Shown here piece after piece: positions 25,967 through 57,329 of a stretch of 64,000 nt of DNA; positions within the stretch are counted from its first letter, which is position 1; every line of letters begins with the position of its first letter. Below the pieces are notes generated by a model. The model was not told where the DNA came from. It ran no database searches and saw only the letters and a program-made list of their open reading frames with translations. The DNA is taken from contig NC_092562.1 in NCBI RefSeq assembly GCF_037975245.1, positions 3,552,001 through 3,616,000 on the forward strand. Reading direction: 5' to 3'. The translations under genes and the position numbers were made by a program. This stretch comes from Apostichopus japonicus (lineage: Eukaryota > Echinodermata > Holothuroidea > Aspidochirotida > Stichopodidae).

Positions 25967-26870
25967 GTCCTAAAAATTTAAGGATTGAAACATTTATTTT
26001 TATAGTTTTATTTAGTTTTAATTTAGTTTTTATTTAGATTCATACCTTTAAGTGAAACCCATGTGCAGCAGTTGCTGCAAATATAATAATAACCAGAACC
26101 AATTATGACAGGGCAAGTTCGTTTATCATACAGATATCGATATAAAGAATATTAAAATGTAAAACTAAAATTGTACTTCAAGAAAAAATAATGGCAAAGG
26201 CCACTTTGAAAGTGACCAACAATGAACGGATGCTGGCATAGGCCACTTGGAAAGTGACCGACAATGGACGGATACTGGCAAAGGCCATTTGGAAAGTGAC
26301 CGACAATGGACGGATACTGGCATAGGCCAATTGGAAAGTGACCGACACTGGACGAATACTGGAAAAGGCCACTTGGAAAGTGACCGACAATGAACGGATT
26401 ACAATTGACGGATAACAGATTACACTCAACTTATGTACAGAGAAGGCAAGTTCCTAAATAAAAAATAATGTATATTAACAACTGGAATATTTTTTATATA
26501 GTGTCCTAAAAATCTAAGGCTTGAAACATTAATTGTTATGTTTTAATTTAAATTCATACTTTTAAGTGAAACACATGTGCAGCAGTTGTAGCAAATATAA
26601 TAATAACCCGAACCAATTATGACAGGGCAAGTTCTTTATTATACAGATATTGGTATAACGAAATTTAAAATATTAAACTAAATTGTACTTAAAGAAAAAA
26701 TAATGGCAAAGGCCACTTTGAAAGTGACCAACAATGAACGGATGCTGGCATAGGCGACTTGGAAAGTGACCGACAATGGACGGATACTGGCAAAGGCCAC
26801 TTGGAAAGTGACCGACAATGGACAAATACTGGAAAAGGCCATTTGGCCAAGCCCTTCTTCCAAGCTCCAG
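25967..26870. repeat. Local duplication with 42-bp minisatellite
   Basis: A segment starting CCTAAAAAT(T/C)TAAGG at about 25970 and again at about 26505 contains the shared GTGCAGCAGTTG and AATTATGACAGGGCAAGTTC landmarks and ends in a 42-bp repeat (GGCCACTTGGAAAGTGACCG, then ACAATGGACGGATACTGG): about five units at 26187-26395 and about four at 26706-26870. Since 42 is 14 codons, the minus strand reads as an open repeat of SVTFQVAFASIRPL. Confidence 0.85.
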
Positions 26871-27182
26871 CCTCTTGTCACCCCAACATTTTTTATACTC
26901 CCAACCTCTCCACCTACCCTTCAGGGTTTTCATTTCTGCTGCTTATTCCCAACCCCATCTCTTACCAGCCCACACCATTCTGACACTCGTTTCTCATAAT
27001 TGAACCATTTTTGGAAACTGACTGACCCGACAATGGATGGATTACAATTCAGAATTGTACCAAACTAAGTTATAATACCGATAGTACTGGTGTTTAAATA
27101 AACAAAACAATTGTTTACATGACACAACATCAAAATGAAAATACAGCAAACAAATAAACACTTGCAACACCACTCTAAAAAG

Positions 27183-30100
27183 CTACTTAGGAGAAATTAA
27201 TTTAATGTTAGATGCCAAGCTACGCAATGGTGCCTTTACTGACGTAGCAGGAATCACTCCATATAAAAAGGCAGCTAAGAATTCACAGAATTGATGAAGT
27301 GCCAAAGCATAATGCACATTAAATGTGTAATGTGCTTTAAATAATCTATCCACTTGTTACTTTTTCCTGCAGGAATTGGAATTCTATCCGCCCAAAATAA
27401 AGAACTGTGACGGATTTTGGGCAGGTCCGAGTGAAAGTATGTACAGTTGTACATACTTTCCATCTATTCCGGCAGCGGTAGCATCAATGCTGGTGTCAAG
27501 CTAGAAAGAAATGACAAAAAAATATGTATATTTTACTCCATACTATTAAATTAACATCTGAACACTAGGCAAACTGCCAATCTAAATATTCCATGAGACT
27601 TCCAGTTTATTCATACGAGAATAAATTTTACATAAACTAAACTTCTTACATGATCTCCCTAGAATGTCACTAAAAATTCACAAACCTTTGACAGACAACT
27701 TTACAAAATTTGGTTATTACAAACCCTGGACAGACTGGCAGAGTGTACCTTCAGTATCAATAATGTACATCTCAGACACCTGAAGGGTTCATAAGTCAAC
27801 CGTTTTTCCATCTCTATCTTTGTTATTCCTTACTAAAAATGGCATATATATTGGTTGGCTTTACATTTAAAAATATTATGTCACTTTACTACAATTGTGA
27901 CCACAATGGGCATTCTCCCCCAAACACCCCTATTAAATTCCCTTTTTGCCGGTTTTCCGCCTTGCTCCACATTCTTGTCAGTATCGCTGCCAATCAGACA
28001 GTGCTGAATAAATTATTCCTGCTTTACATTGCCATAATTAGTGTTTTTTCCTACTCTATACAAGTCACTTCCATTGAGCCATGATGATTATAGAGCCAGT
28101 GCCTATACCATTCAGTAGCGCCAATGGAAAAGAGCCATAAGACCCAGTGGATATGATGCTAACCTTAATATACACCAGACAAACTTTTTTCCACATAACA
28201 GGCCAGTTTTTGTTTAGCCAAGCAAATTTTGTAAAACCAAAACTTTTCCACTAAACGCAGGGGTGTTTATATAGCATTGAGCAAGGGAATAAACAGTATA
28301 TTGTCATAAAATACTCACAGGTTTGTTCTGAAGGAAGTCCAACAATGCCCCTGCTCTGCTAGTGGACTGCTGCTTCTGCTTTAACATAGTCACTGACCTG
28401 TGCAGTATATATATAAATGTATATAAAGCACACATATCCTCTGAAAAGAAAATTGAGTTTGAAGTTTTAAACATAACCTCCAAGGCATAGTATGTGGCTA
28501 ATTAAATGCAATAAATCATAGAACAAGTAAATGTGAACAAATGGCACATTCCATAAATAACCTTTTTGAATATAATCCAGATAAGTTATACATCCAAATA
28601 AATAATTCTGTATTTTCACAAACTATAAAGTTATTGATATATTGATTTTTTAAAGTTTTGGTTCATTGAATTTTGGATGACAATCTGCTCAAATTAAATT
28701 GTGTCATATTTCTAATCGTAAACAGGAAAAAATGTTTATAGTACTTTAAGTGCTTGATTTCAAAGAATATTCACAGAAAATTTAACTATGATGTTTATTA
28801 TTGCCTATATGGTAATAAGAAAAAATAAGAACAATTAAGTTTTCGGTCTTAATTTTAAACCTTTATCTATCAAGCGGCCACAATTTGCCCAAATTGAGAA
28901 AAAGAATAAAATTTAGAACTTTCCAGCCTCTTACCAAGGGGTAATGCCCAAAACGTTATTGATTGGTTAGCTAGAAAAAGGCATACAAAGAAAACTTTGA
29001 AATATGATAGCTATACTAATTTAACTTACTACTATCAGTTTCCTCAAAAGCATCAATCATGTTTGCGATAGCTGGTGAGGTTTTCTTTCTCACTTCTATG
29101 ATGCGTTCTCTATATCCATCCCACTTTGTGATGAAGTTATCCCTGGATTCGGCAAACATTAATCGAAACTCCTCATTTATCTGAAAGAAATGTAAACATT
29201 TTATTACTGCAAATCAGAATGCTAGGAGATTTTTCTAGTATCACAATTATGAAACTTACTACATCAAATCTGAATTTTGCTTCTTCAGTTATCTTTTGAC
29301 TGAAAAGAAGGTTATGATTAGTAGAAATGCTTGATATAGCGCATTATACGTAAACCGGTCTCAATGCCCTTTACAATAGAAAAATGCGAAGCTAGCCTAC
29401 AGATAACATACTTAACTGGCTGCAAAGCACATCTACCTGCAATAAAGCTACTGAAAAATCGCTGGCACAGGATTCAAACCTGCGACCTTCAGCATCTCAG
29501 TCTGGTGCTCTACCAACTGAGCTAACCCGTAAAAGGGCCAGCGGCCTGTCATGGACGATTTGATTACCCACGCCCCACTGGCTTGAATTAGCCAATAATG
29601 TCCAACACTCCTATTTTAGATGGGTATGGAAATGTGTTATTATTTTTGTTTGCTACTAATAGATGTGTTATGCATTTATCTGAAACATATTCAAAGAAAA
29701 AGAAAGCATTTTCAGTACTTTTCTTTTAAATTACAATTAAAGAAGTGAAAAATCTAGTATTTCTCCATTGACTGTAATGATAAGTGACCCCACGAAGTGA
29801 CCAAGTAGAAACCATACTGAGCCCTATAGCACCAGTGCCTAACGGCCGGGTAAATAGCCAATGCCTTTTCACTTAGGCTAAGTAAACGTGTATGCGCAGC
29901 CTGCAGGGTAGGAATAAATTTTCTTCAAAAAAAAAAAAAAATCATTTATTAAGGACTAACGTTAGGGGCCTAACGTTAGGCTAAGCCTTCTTTTTCGTTT
30001 TAACCGGTACCTATTAATTTCAGTTGGCACACTCTGAATAGGCTTGCCTAATTTAGTAATAATTAGTAAAATATCACTAGGCCTAGGCCAACACTAAATT

Positions 30101-30361
30101 TTTCGTAACCAGTGACACAATAGTCGTACATGTACGACAGTATGACAGTACAGTGTATACCGGGCCATAGTATAACTATACTAGGCTATAGCCAACTGTA
30201 CTACTACTGTACTAGGCATAGCATTGTTCATGTTAACGCTATGACTGCGTACGAGTATGAATCGATTAAAAACGGCCTTTTTTAATATTACCTTCGAGCA
30301 ATGATATTACTTCTTCTGCATATCCTTTACCTGCCAAACACGTTCTCAATGTTTCTGCCAT
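27183..30361 (-). pseudogene. SAMD3-like multi-exon gene relic inside element 2
   Basis: Exons on the minus strand: 30361-30292 (ATG, MAETLRTCLAGKGYAEEVIS), 29299-29260 (QKITEEAKFRFDV), 29180-29030 (INEEFRLMFAESRDNF...), 28440-28319 (DMCALYTFIYILHRSV...), 27500-27183 (LDTSIDATAGIDG...). The last four join in phase with consensus donors and acceptors. One exon is probably missing after exon 1, because the phases disagree. The last exon has two in-frame stops (after FFILGG and after CRKK) but resumes in the same frame as VDRLFKAHYTFNVHYALALH. The family appears to be the same SAMD3-like one as in element 1. No catalytic motif recognised. Non-functional as read. Confidence 0.55.
29459..29537 (-). 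repeat. tRNA-like SINE head within an intron of the element 2 gene
   Basis: Reverse complement gives GGGTTAGCTCAGTTGGTAGAGC (D arm, A box), a CTGAGAT anticodon-like loop (GAG) and GCAGGTTTGAATCCTGT (T arm, B box). D and T stems are good. Anticodon and acceptor stems are poor, so this is a SINE or pseudo-tRNA, not a confident tRNA gene. Confidence 0.55.
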
Positions 30362-31615
30362 TCTTATACCCTCGTGGAAAGCTTAAAAAGGTTAGTTTTT
30401 ACACATAAAACGAAGCGTAAATTCTCTCGGTATTCAAGGTAAGTTCAGCTAAGATGGCGAGTCGATTCAACGTTCGTACGTACCTACGTACGCGGCCGGG
30501 AATATGTAGATTAGAATACGTCATTAATTTGGACAGACCGGATTGGTTTAACTGTTCAGTCTTCGCATGGACTGAAATTAAAATGAGCACGTGACAAAAT
30601 ACAATGATTTTATTGGGTATTGCATTCAGTCTATTGTAGGCTGAATTTCGTTCGGAAACAATTCCAGTCTTAGCGTCTGGAAATCGGTCTTATGGACTGA
30701 AATAAATTTCAGTCGAACCTTAGACTGAATTTTTCAGTCTTCAAATTTAAGAGAGTATGTAATTCTGCTTGACTGCAAAAAGTTTAAGTGGCCTGCTCTA
30801 TCGTTGCTAGTAATAATTGAAGGTGCGTCAATTACGGGGGTGCGTCAATTATGAAGCCTTGACTATACACTAAACTGTTTTGCGTATATTCATTCAAGGC
30901 TGAACTCGCGTCGTGAAGTTGAGTTTGGTGTAGGCCTACCCATTCCACGAAACGAATTCCGATTTCAATAGAACGGCTGACGAATCTTGGATGGCGTAAA
31001 CACGAAACCGATAGAATGTAGCGTATGTATCATAAGTAAGGTCAACATGTTATCCAAGCATTAAAAGTAAAAGTTAGGGCGTTTTCAGGGAAACCGCGTA
31101 ACAAGACTTTATTAAGTGTCAGTGTGTAACTCAGTGTATGTCTTCGAACTATCAAGCGTTTGATGCTGACGTCACGAGCAATCTGATTGGCTGAAAACTC
31201 CGTAATTGAGAACCTGTTTGGGAAAAAAAATTCGCTCCCCGGTCACCTTACCAGCTGGTGGCGGACTGATAAACAACATGTATGGACATCCATGCATACG
31301 AGACATTACCAATATCATCAAATCATGAACACTCCCCCACCTCCTACCCCTATCAAAAACCCATGGGTAAAAAGAAAATACAAACTTCCAACACACACAC
31401 ACATGCAAAAATCCCAGGAAGATACCAGAGATTGTGTATATACGGGGTGATGTGAACTCAATACAAATAACCAGTAATAACACTTCAACAATTGCACTAT
31501 TGACAGTAACTTTAAGTCATGTCCTTCAGCTCACATATAAGAAAACCTCCAACTGATCCCCCACCCCCCAACCACCACCATTAACTACCCTTCATTGTCT
31601 TGATAGTCATTAGAC

Positions 31616-32013
31616 CAGGGTTGTCCAACCTTTTGCAGAGTAGGGCCACATGGAATGATTATGATGACGGAGGGGCCGCATAAACCCTACGCTCGAGTTT
31701 TTCGATTTCTTGCCCGAAGCCTAAGGCAACAAAATGTGAGCACTGCGCGCGGAGCGCACTGATTTATTTTCCTTCCTGATAAAAAAGATGAATAAAGTCC
31801 AGCCCCCCCCCCCTCCGCTGAGAGTGTCACACACACTGACCTGTATCCAGTTTTTTGGACCCAGAAGGTTCGAATGATTGATTATATAGCTTCAAATTTT
31901 TATCAATACATCTGCTCATTAAAATTTCGCACCGTAGAGCATCTCTGGCGGGCCAGACACAACCCTGCGGCGGGCCGGACTGTGGCCCGAGGGCCGTAGG
32001 TTGGACAACCCTG
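31616..32013. mobile_element. hAT-type MITE, 398 bp, with 8-bp target duplication
   Basis: Ends CAGGGTTGTCCAACCT / AGGTTGGACAACCCTG (16-bp perfect inverted repeat) flanked by CATTAGAC at 31608-31615 and 32014-32021. An 8-bp duplication and CAGGG ends are diagnostic of hAT elements. GC-rich subterminal GGGCCACA/TGTGGCCC. No coding capacity. The same insertion with the same target duplication is in copy 2, so it predates the tandem duplication. Confidence 0.9.
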
Positions 32014-32740
32014 CATTAGACACTGGTTAAGTCATGCATGTTTACAAGATAAGAACTTTCTTGAACCAAAATAAAATGACTTTAGCATCCTTGTCAAGCT
32101 TTATTTCAGATACTGATCTTTACAAGCACATCAAATGTTTAACATTTTGCCACTTGACATTCTCAATCCAAAAACCCAAATTCTGGGATAGGATGACCGT
32201 ACCGTAGAGCATCTCTGGCGGGCCAGACACAACCCTGCGGCGGGCCGGACTGTGGCCCGCGGGCCGTAGGTTGGACAACCCTGCATTAGACACTGGTTAA
32301 GTCATGCATGTTTACAAGATAAGAACTTTCTTGAACCAAAGTAAAATGACTTTAGCATCCTTGTCAAGCTTTATTTCAGATACTGATCTTTACAAGCACA
32401 TCAAATGTTTAACATTTTGCCACTTGACATTCTCAATCCAAAAACCCAAATTCTGGGATAGGATGACCGTACCGTAGAGCATCTCTGGCGGGCCAGACAC
32501 AACCCTGCGGCGGGCCGGACTGTGGCCCGCGGGCCGTAGGTTGGACAACCCTGCATTAGACACTGGTTAAGTCATGCATGTTTACAAGATAAGAACTTTC
32601 TTGAACCAAAGTAAAATGACTTTAGCATCCTTGTCAAGCTTTATTTCAGATACTGATCTTTACAAGCACATCAAATGTTTAACATTTTGCCACTTGACAT
32701 TCTCAATCCAAAAACCCAAATTCTGGGATAGGATGAATGT
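31931..32740. repeat. 270-bp tandem triplication spanning the hAT 3' end, copy 1 only
   Basis: Units begin ACCGTAGAGCATCTCTGG at 31931, 32201 and 32471. Each contains the right end of the hAT MITE plus its 3' flank up to GGATGA. Junctions carry an extra CCGT (GGATGACCGT then ACCGT). Copy 2 has one unit (58504 to about 58763). Confidence 0.95.
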
Positions 32741-35700
32741 GATAGGAAACGTAACAGTACCTCTACATAACGAACGACGTTATCATATTAAGGTTATGGT
32801 AGCATTTATGGGAATGATGGAATTGCCAATGGAACTCCATCAGGGTTATGGCCGTGGGGTTAGTCAGGAAGATGAAATCAATGGTTGATATTTGCAATTT
32901 TGAAGAAATTTTGCCATAGCATATGAGGCTTAGGACAGTCACAGTGGGGTGTACAAAAGGGTTAGAAGGGAGGCGTATGGACAATGTCCCCCCCCCCCCA
33001 ACCTCCATCATCGGTCTGGGGCCTTTTAACAACCACATCAGGGGAGAATGATAGCATTTATTGGCACTAAACGTCTAGATCTTATTCATAATCTTAATAT
33101 GCCACAGAACCCTCTATTTGTCTTTGAAACTTATCTTCTGCTGGGGGTAAAGTTCCTTACCTACATGGGTGGTGTCCGCCTCAATATCCCTTTGAAATCC
33201 TGTCACTGAACAGTCTAGCCTGACATTATATATAGCTATGAAATGAACAATCTTCGTTAGTAAACAGACATACATGCCCTTCTCTCACAGTTGTTGCCGT
33301 GGTAAAGCTGATTAGAATAACCTGCAGTTTAGACATTTGTCGACACGTATTTCAGTGGTTTAAATGTTGCTCTGATCGTCGCTGCCGAATAGAAGGAAGA
33401 GGAACAGGAGTATCTGATAAATAAGCAACCACATTGTTATATAAAGATGATAAAAGATCTGTCGTTACGATTAAGTCAAGTACATGTTAATATAAGCTTT
33501 CCATGTTTTCGAAGTCCTTAATTGTATACTGGTATTTTAGGAATTTACAATGGTAGACAGCAATTTGTGTCACGTGGACACTCCATAATTCTGCCGTAGG
33601 GAGAAGAAGCCATTACTTATTTACTTTCTTGCTTCCTTAAACTTACCTTCTCCTGGGGATAAATGAGTTGTACTAAATAATTATGCAACTGATGATATCG
33701 AACAAACTATGCTCTTGTCAGTACCTAGCGATTTAGTGTATGCTTTATAATAGCACATCTATACGTGTACATCTTTCATAGGTTTGAAAACAATATTATC
33801 AACTTTGACAATCAAATATCTATATACTTTGATCAAATCAGTGATCTACAACGGGAAAGCGTAAACATTTCCAAATAAGTAATTTTAATGTTCAATGGTA
33901 TTCATCATGTACAAATGGAATTTACATGTTGTGGCATGTCTTTGTCAATGCTTAAGATATAGCCATATAGCATGCATCGAGTGATCAATCTATACTTCTT
34001 CATTGACAACTTAATAAGATGTTACGTACGAGATACTCGAAAGTATATGAGAGCCAAAGGTTAACAATAGGGCTTGTGGGACGGGTGACACCAGATGTAC
34101 TTGACTGAGCAAAATTAGCGTTTCCTTAATCTTTGTAAGACTCAATACCTTGGCCTCTCTTACCTGAGTTCTCGTCTGAGTTAGATGTGCAAGTGTTAGT
34201 TTTGTTGCATTCGTGACGCTGCAGGTAGAAATCTGAAAATTGCGAAACTCATCTCATGCACTTAAACGGGATAAGATGAAGTCTTAGGTTATAAACGGAT
34301 GTTTTCGAGATATATAGAAACAAGCACTATGTGACTAAACTGCCGCCATCTTGTAAATTGTCGTTATAAAGGTGTAAAGTACACTTTTTCTTTTATGAGA
34401 ATATGGATATTTATGAGAATATGTGGAAAAGTGCCTATAAAGATGCTACGGAGAGACTTTCATAGCAAATATCGCAGTAATGCTTAGGTGCACTGAATAT
34501 GAAGTAAAACATTTAATATAAATATCAGGAAGTTGTGGAGTGTGTTAATGCATTTACCAAAATATCTTTGGATGAACTGGAAGATGCGAAGAGCAGGCGT
34601 GTAGGCTTGACAAGTATTGGGCAAAATTTCTCCCATTCTTAGCTCAACGTCACAGCCAAAAGAAAACTTACAAGTGCCATATGATAGAAGGTTCCACGGA
34701 ATGTGTATGGATCATTTAATTACAGCAAAGTTGGATGAATTACCTAAATTGTCAAATTTAGTAAAAGTACGGAATTTCTTTTACGATAGTGAGAATTTGA
34801 AAATAAAAAAGTTTGAGAAGAGAAGTTGTGTTATAAATATTATTAATTAACTGATATCGACAAGTTTTGGTATTGGTTATTCACCATCTCAGTGTATGTT
34901 ACTAATTTCTTATGTTCAGTGTGAATACAGAGGTCCAGACATTATTTCTTTCTTCCTTTCCTGCATTAAAGTGTGTTCTGTTTTGCTAAGGCCCAATGTT
35001 TCCCTAATCAACTCTATATGTATATTGCATATTGCTGTGGCCCCCAAAAACCCCAGATAAATGAAATGAATGCAAGAAATGGACTTGACTGTGGGTGGAA
35101 ATGCAGTTAATGTTCTAATGCTGTGGCTTACTTTAAATTTGTCTCTTAAATGAAAACGTTCATTTCATTTTCAATTAACACATAAATATGGCAGTTTTAA
35201 CAGTGCCATCAGGATTAAAATATCTAACCTTAATATTGCCGAAATGGTTTAACGTGACGAGATGTAACAAGTGGCTATTTCATCTGTTTTCAAAATATTG
35301 TTTTATCGCAAGATTATAAAGAAATCAACAACACAACATTTTGCATAAAATTGTTGAAATGGCGAGATAAACCGTTCATATAGTGTCATTTGAACCTCTT
35401 ACTTTCCTTCAAAAATTGTTGAATTTGCCAACGTGGAAAGATGTCAACAGTTTAAATATTTTGCAGAATATTGTTGATATAACGAGCTGTTATAGCCTAA
35501 GTTATTAATTCAATATTTTTCAGACAATTGTTTTAGTGTAAAGAAATTCTTAATATCTTCATGGTACTTTAAAGCTGCAAAAAAGTTCAACAGAGTGCAA
35601 AGGTGTAGAAACAGGAAGTAAAAAGGTGAGAGGAATTGAAATACCACACCCCCCCCCATATATAGGCTTGGATCACTCCTAAGTACGATGAATAAGCAAA

Positions 35701-36315
35701 CATGGATTTTCTTTTGAGTTTAACTTACTTGCTTAATCACACTAGTTCAAGTTCAAATATGTCTTTCAATTCAAGCCGTGGTTAACTGAATCAACACAGA
35801 ACAACAATGAAAGACTGCCACATTCATTTGGCGTCATACAGATCAAGCCCTATTTAAATTCTTAATATGGTGCATGACACCTGAACTTGTCACCTCACAA
35901 AATGTCAATAACTAAATACTCGGCAAAGATACAGGCTAAAATAACTTTTTAATGTCGGGTTTTCAAATGCTTGTAGCCAAATAAGTTTGCGAGTGTTGAC
36001 ATTTTATAAACTGGAAATAAACTGCAATCAGTAAAGATGACAGTATTAGGAATAATACCCCGTAACTTGTGGTTGCTTTAAGCAACTTCGTGGTCGCTCA
36101 GCTTAACTACTGATTATTATAGCTTTATCTACCAGGACGTAGTGTAAATGTTGAATTTAACCCGACAGTGCACCACCATACAACAATGGTGAAGCAGCAG
36201 TGGTGTCAAAGCCTTTATAAGTTAGTTCCTCTTTCGTTATGTGATGATTACCACGATTTCCACATTTGGAAGGAACCATTAAAATAACAACCGTATAGAA
36301 CCGTGTTTTGTCAGA

Positions 36316-55776
<19,461 letters not shown>

Positions 55777-55790
55777 ATATCAAACAACCA

Positions 55791-56143
55791 GAAAACTCGC
55801 GCACAAAGAAACGTCTGATGCCGGTAATCTGATCTAGTTTCGAAGGAGGTGTAACAGAAGTGTCAGACACTACCATCGATCCCAGAAACACAGCTTGTAC
55901 CGTCGGTAATTAGACATTAGTGTAGTCGTTACATGCAGCTACGGTCAATACACACAACACACAGTGCACATAGCAGCGATGGACATCTCAGGTCCAGATA
56001 ACAAGAGATAACACGGTATCACGTTTCATTACTGTCTGCATTTTGTAGCGACAAGAAGAACATTTCACTTGCAAGCAACGGAAAGTTAACTTTTTTTTCA
56101 GAGTGAGGCACGCGGTTTGGGGCGAGTCTTCAATGCCTCTAAG
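55791..56143. mobile_element. TTAA-type MITE, inverted copy after the gene 2 stop codon
   Basis: Equivalent of 22715-23067: reverse complement of the element at 45318, ending GGCGAGTCTTCAATGCCTCTAA in this copy. Likely part of the 3' UTR. Confidence 0.65.
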
Positions 56144-56514
56144 CAAGTACGAAGAATGTTACATCTACAGTGAGGTACTATAGGTCTTTGTTACATTCAT
56201 GACAATTGCATTTTCTATGTTTTACATTCATTATTCATTCAGGGGTTATTGATATGAAAATATCTATCATATTGGTAATGTTTCAGGGGAATTAATTCAT
56301 GTTTTTATTCTAGCAAACATCCATATATTATTGCGCAAAAGAGGCTTGTCATCACCACTGCATCCAAACCTCGATAAACCCACAGATTGGAGGTAAATCT
56401 GCATGTAGAGTGAAGTTAAATTATCTGCTAGCCTGTACTTTTTAAAAGCTTTTATACCACTTCATATGTTAAAGTAAACAGCTTTTATATGTAGTTTATT
56501 GCAAAATTATAACA

Positions 56515-56520
56515 AATAAA
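56515..56520 (+). promoter_or_regulatory. Possible polyadenylation signal of gene 2
   Basis: AATAAA about 740 bases after the stop at 55776, at the same relative position as in gene 1. Confidence 0.25.
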
Positions 56521-57329
56521 AAAGAAAACATTTATGAAACCAATTTCTTGTTGATTGAAAATTCTATTTAACAAAGACATCATCAAATGTTGTCCCCAAC
56601 TAACTGCTTCAATTCATTAATTATATGAAAAAAATCTGAAATTTTTTCTTCAAGAAACTTAAACAAAACATGTGCCAAAGTCAAGTTGTTACATTTGGCA
56701 CAGTGTTAAGTAGTAATTATAACAAATAACACGACATATTTTTTATGGCTGTTCTGATACGAGCACCAAAGGATAATACAGCCATTGTCTCCTATGTTAT
56801 TTACCTGCATACACAGGTGCCAAAACTCTTTAATACTTACTGGTCTGGGTTGCGGTCTTAATATTGGTATTTTGATTATTGACGTTTGGATCGATGATAT
56901 TAAAGTAACAATAATGACCATTTTCTACAATAACTCTGAGGTACCAAGGGTAGAAGATAGGCCAAAGGTCAGGCTTACCATAATCATTCTTAATAGTCCA
57001 ATAGTCTTAAAATGTCTGCCGTGTCAAGTTCTTTCATACCCCTAAATTGACACATTCGTCGATAAGCTAACTGTAGTGAAGGCTTTAGTATACATCCATT
57101 GACTTTAGATGCTGTTTGCTATACTTTGAGCCTCTAAGCTTAGACAGATCAGGTCCCAGAGAGTAGTGTTGTCCATGATATTGAGGAAATAGGAGTTGGT
57201 TATTTTTAGGTTGCAAGATTTCCAAATGCCCAAAAACTGAACGTACAAAACCGGGGGGAAGGGTGTTAAAAGCTTAAAAATTCCACAATTTGGTCATCAA
57301 ATAGCTGAAATGGATTCAAACTCATGAAA

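Larger units (their letters stand above)
25077..30755. mobile_element. Element 2: 5.7-kb TA-flanked DNA transposon
   Basis: Terminal inverted repeats CTCTCTTAAATTT at both ends, flanked by TA at 25075-25076 and 30756-30757. The empty site survives in copy 2 as one TA at 57330-57331. Just inside each end are palindromic AGACTGAAATTTCAGTCT-type motifs, repeated several times up to about 25300 on the left and from about 30540 on the right. Inside are a minus-strand SAMD3-like gene relic, a 42-bp minisatellite in a duplicated segment and a tRNA-like SINE. No transposase was recognised. Superfamily unresolved; a TA target is compatible with Tc1/mariner-like integration. Confidence 0.85.
30756..36315. 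repeat. Intergenic duplication block 1e upstream of gene 2 (matches 57330-62385)
   Basis: Holds the hAT-type MITE and its 270-bp triplication, C-rich runs, and about 3.4 kb in which I see no convincing exon. Degenerate AAAATTGTTGAA-type repeats lie near 35280-35530. The promoter of gene 2 should lie at its right end, but I could not identify a clear TATA box. The duplication continues through exon 1 to about 37960. Confidence 0.85.

Noticed and set aside
29459-29537. Functional tRNA gene on the minus strand
   Set aside because: D and T arms are convincing, but the acceptor and anticodon stems pair poorly; a SINE or pseudo-tRNA is more likely.
31172-31483. 103-codon minus-strand open frame upstream of gene 2 (also 57745-58056)
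   Set aside because: Low-complexity (CA)n and C-rich runs, no domain, and the strand is inconsistent with neighbours; conserved only as part of the duplication.
32574-32888. 104-codon open frame found in both intergenic copies (also 58602-58916)
   Set aside because: Its first part lies in the 270-bp repeat, no motif is seen, and the two copies show no coding-like pattern of change.
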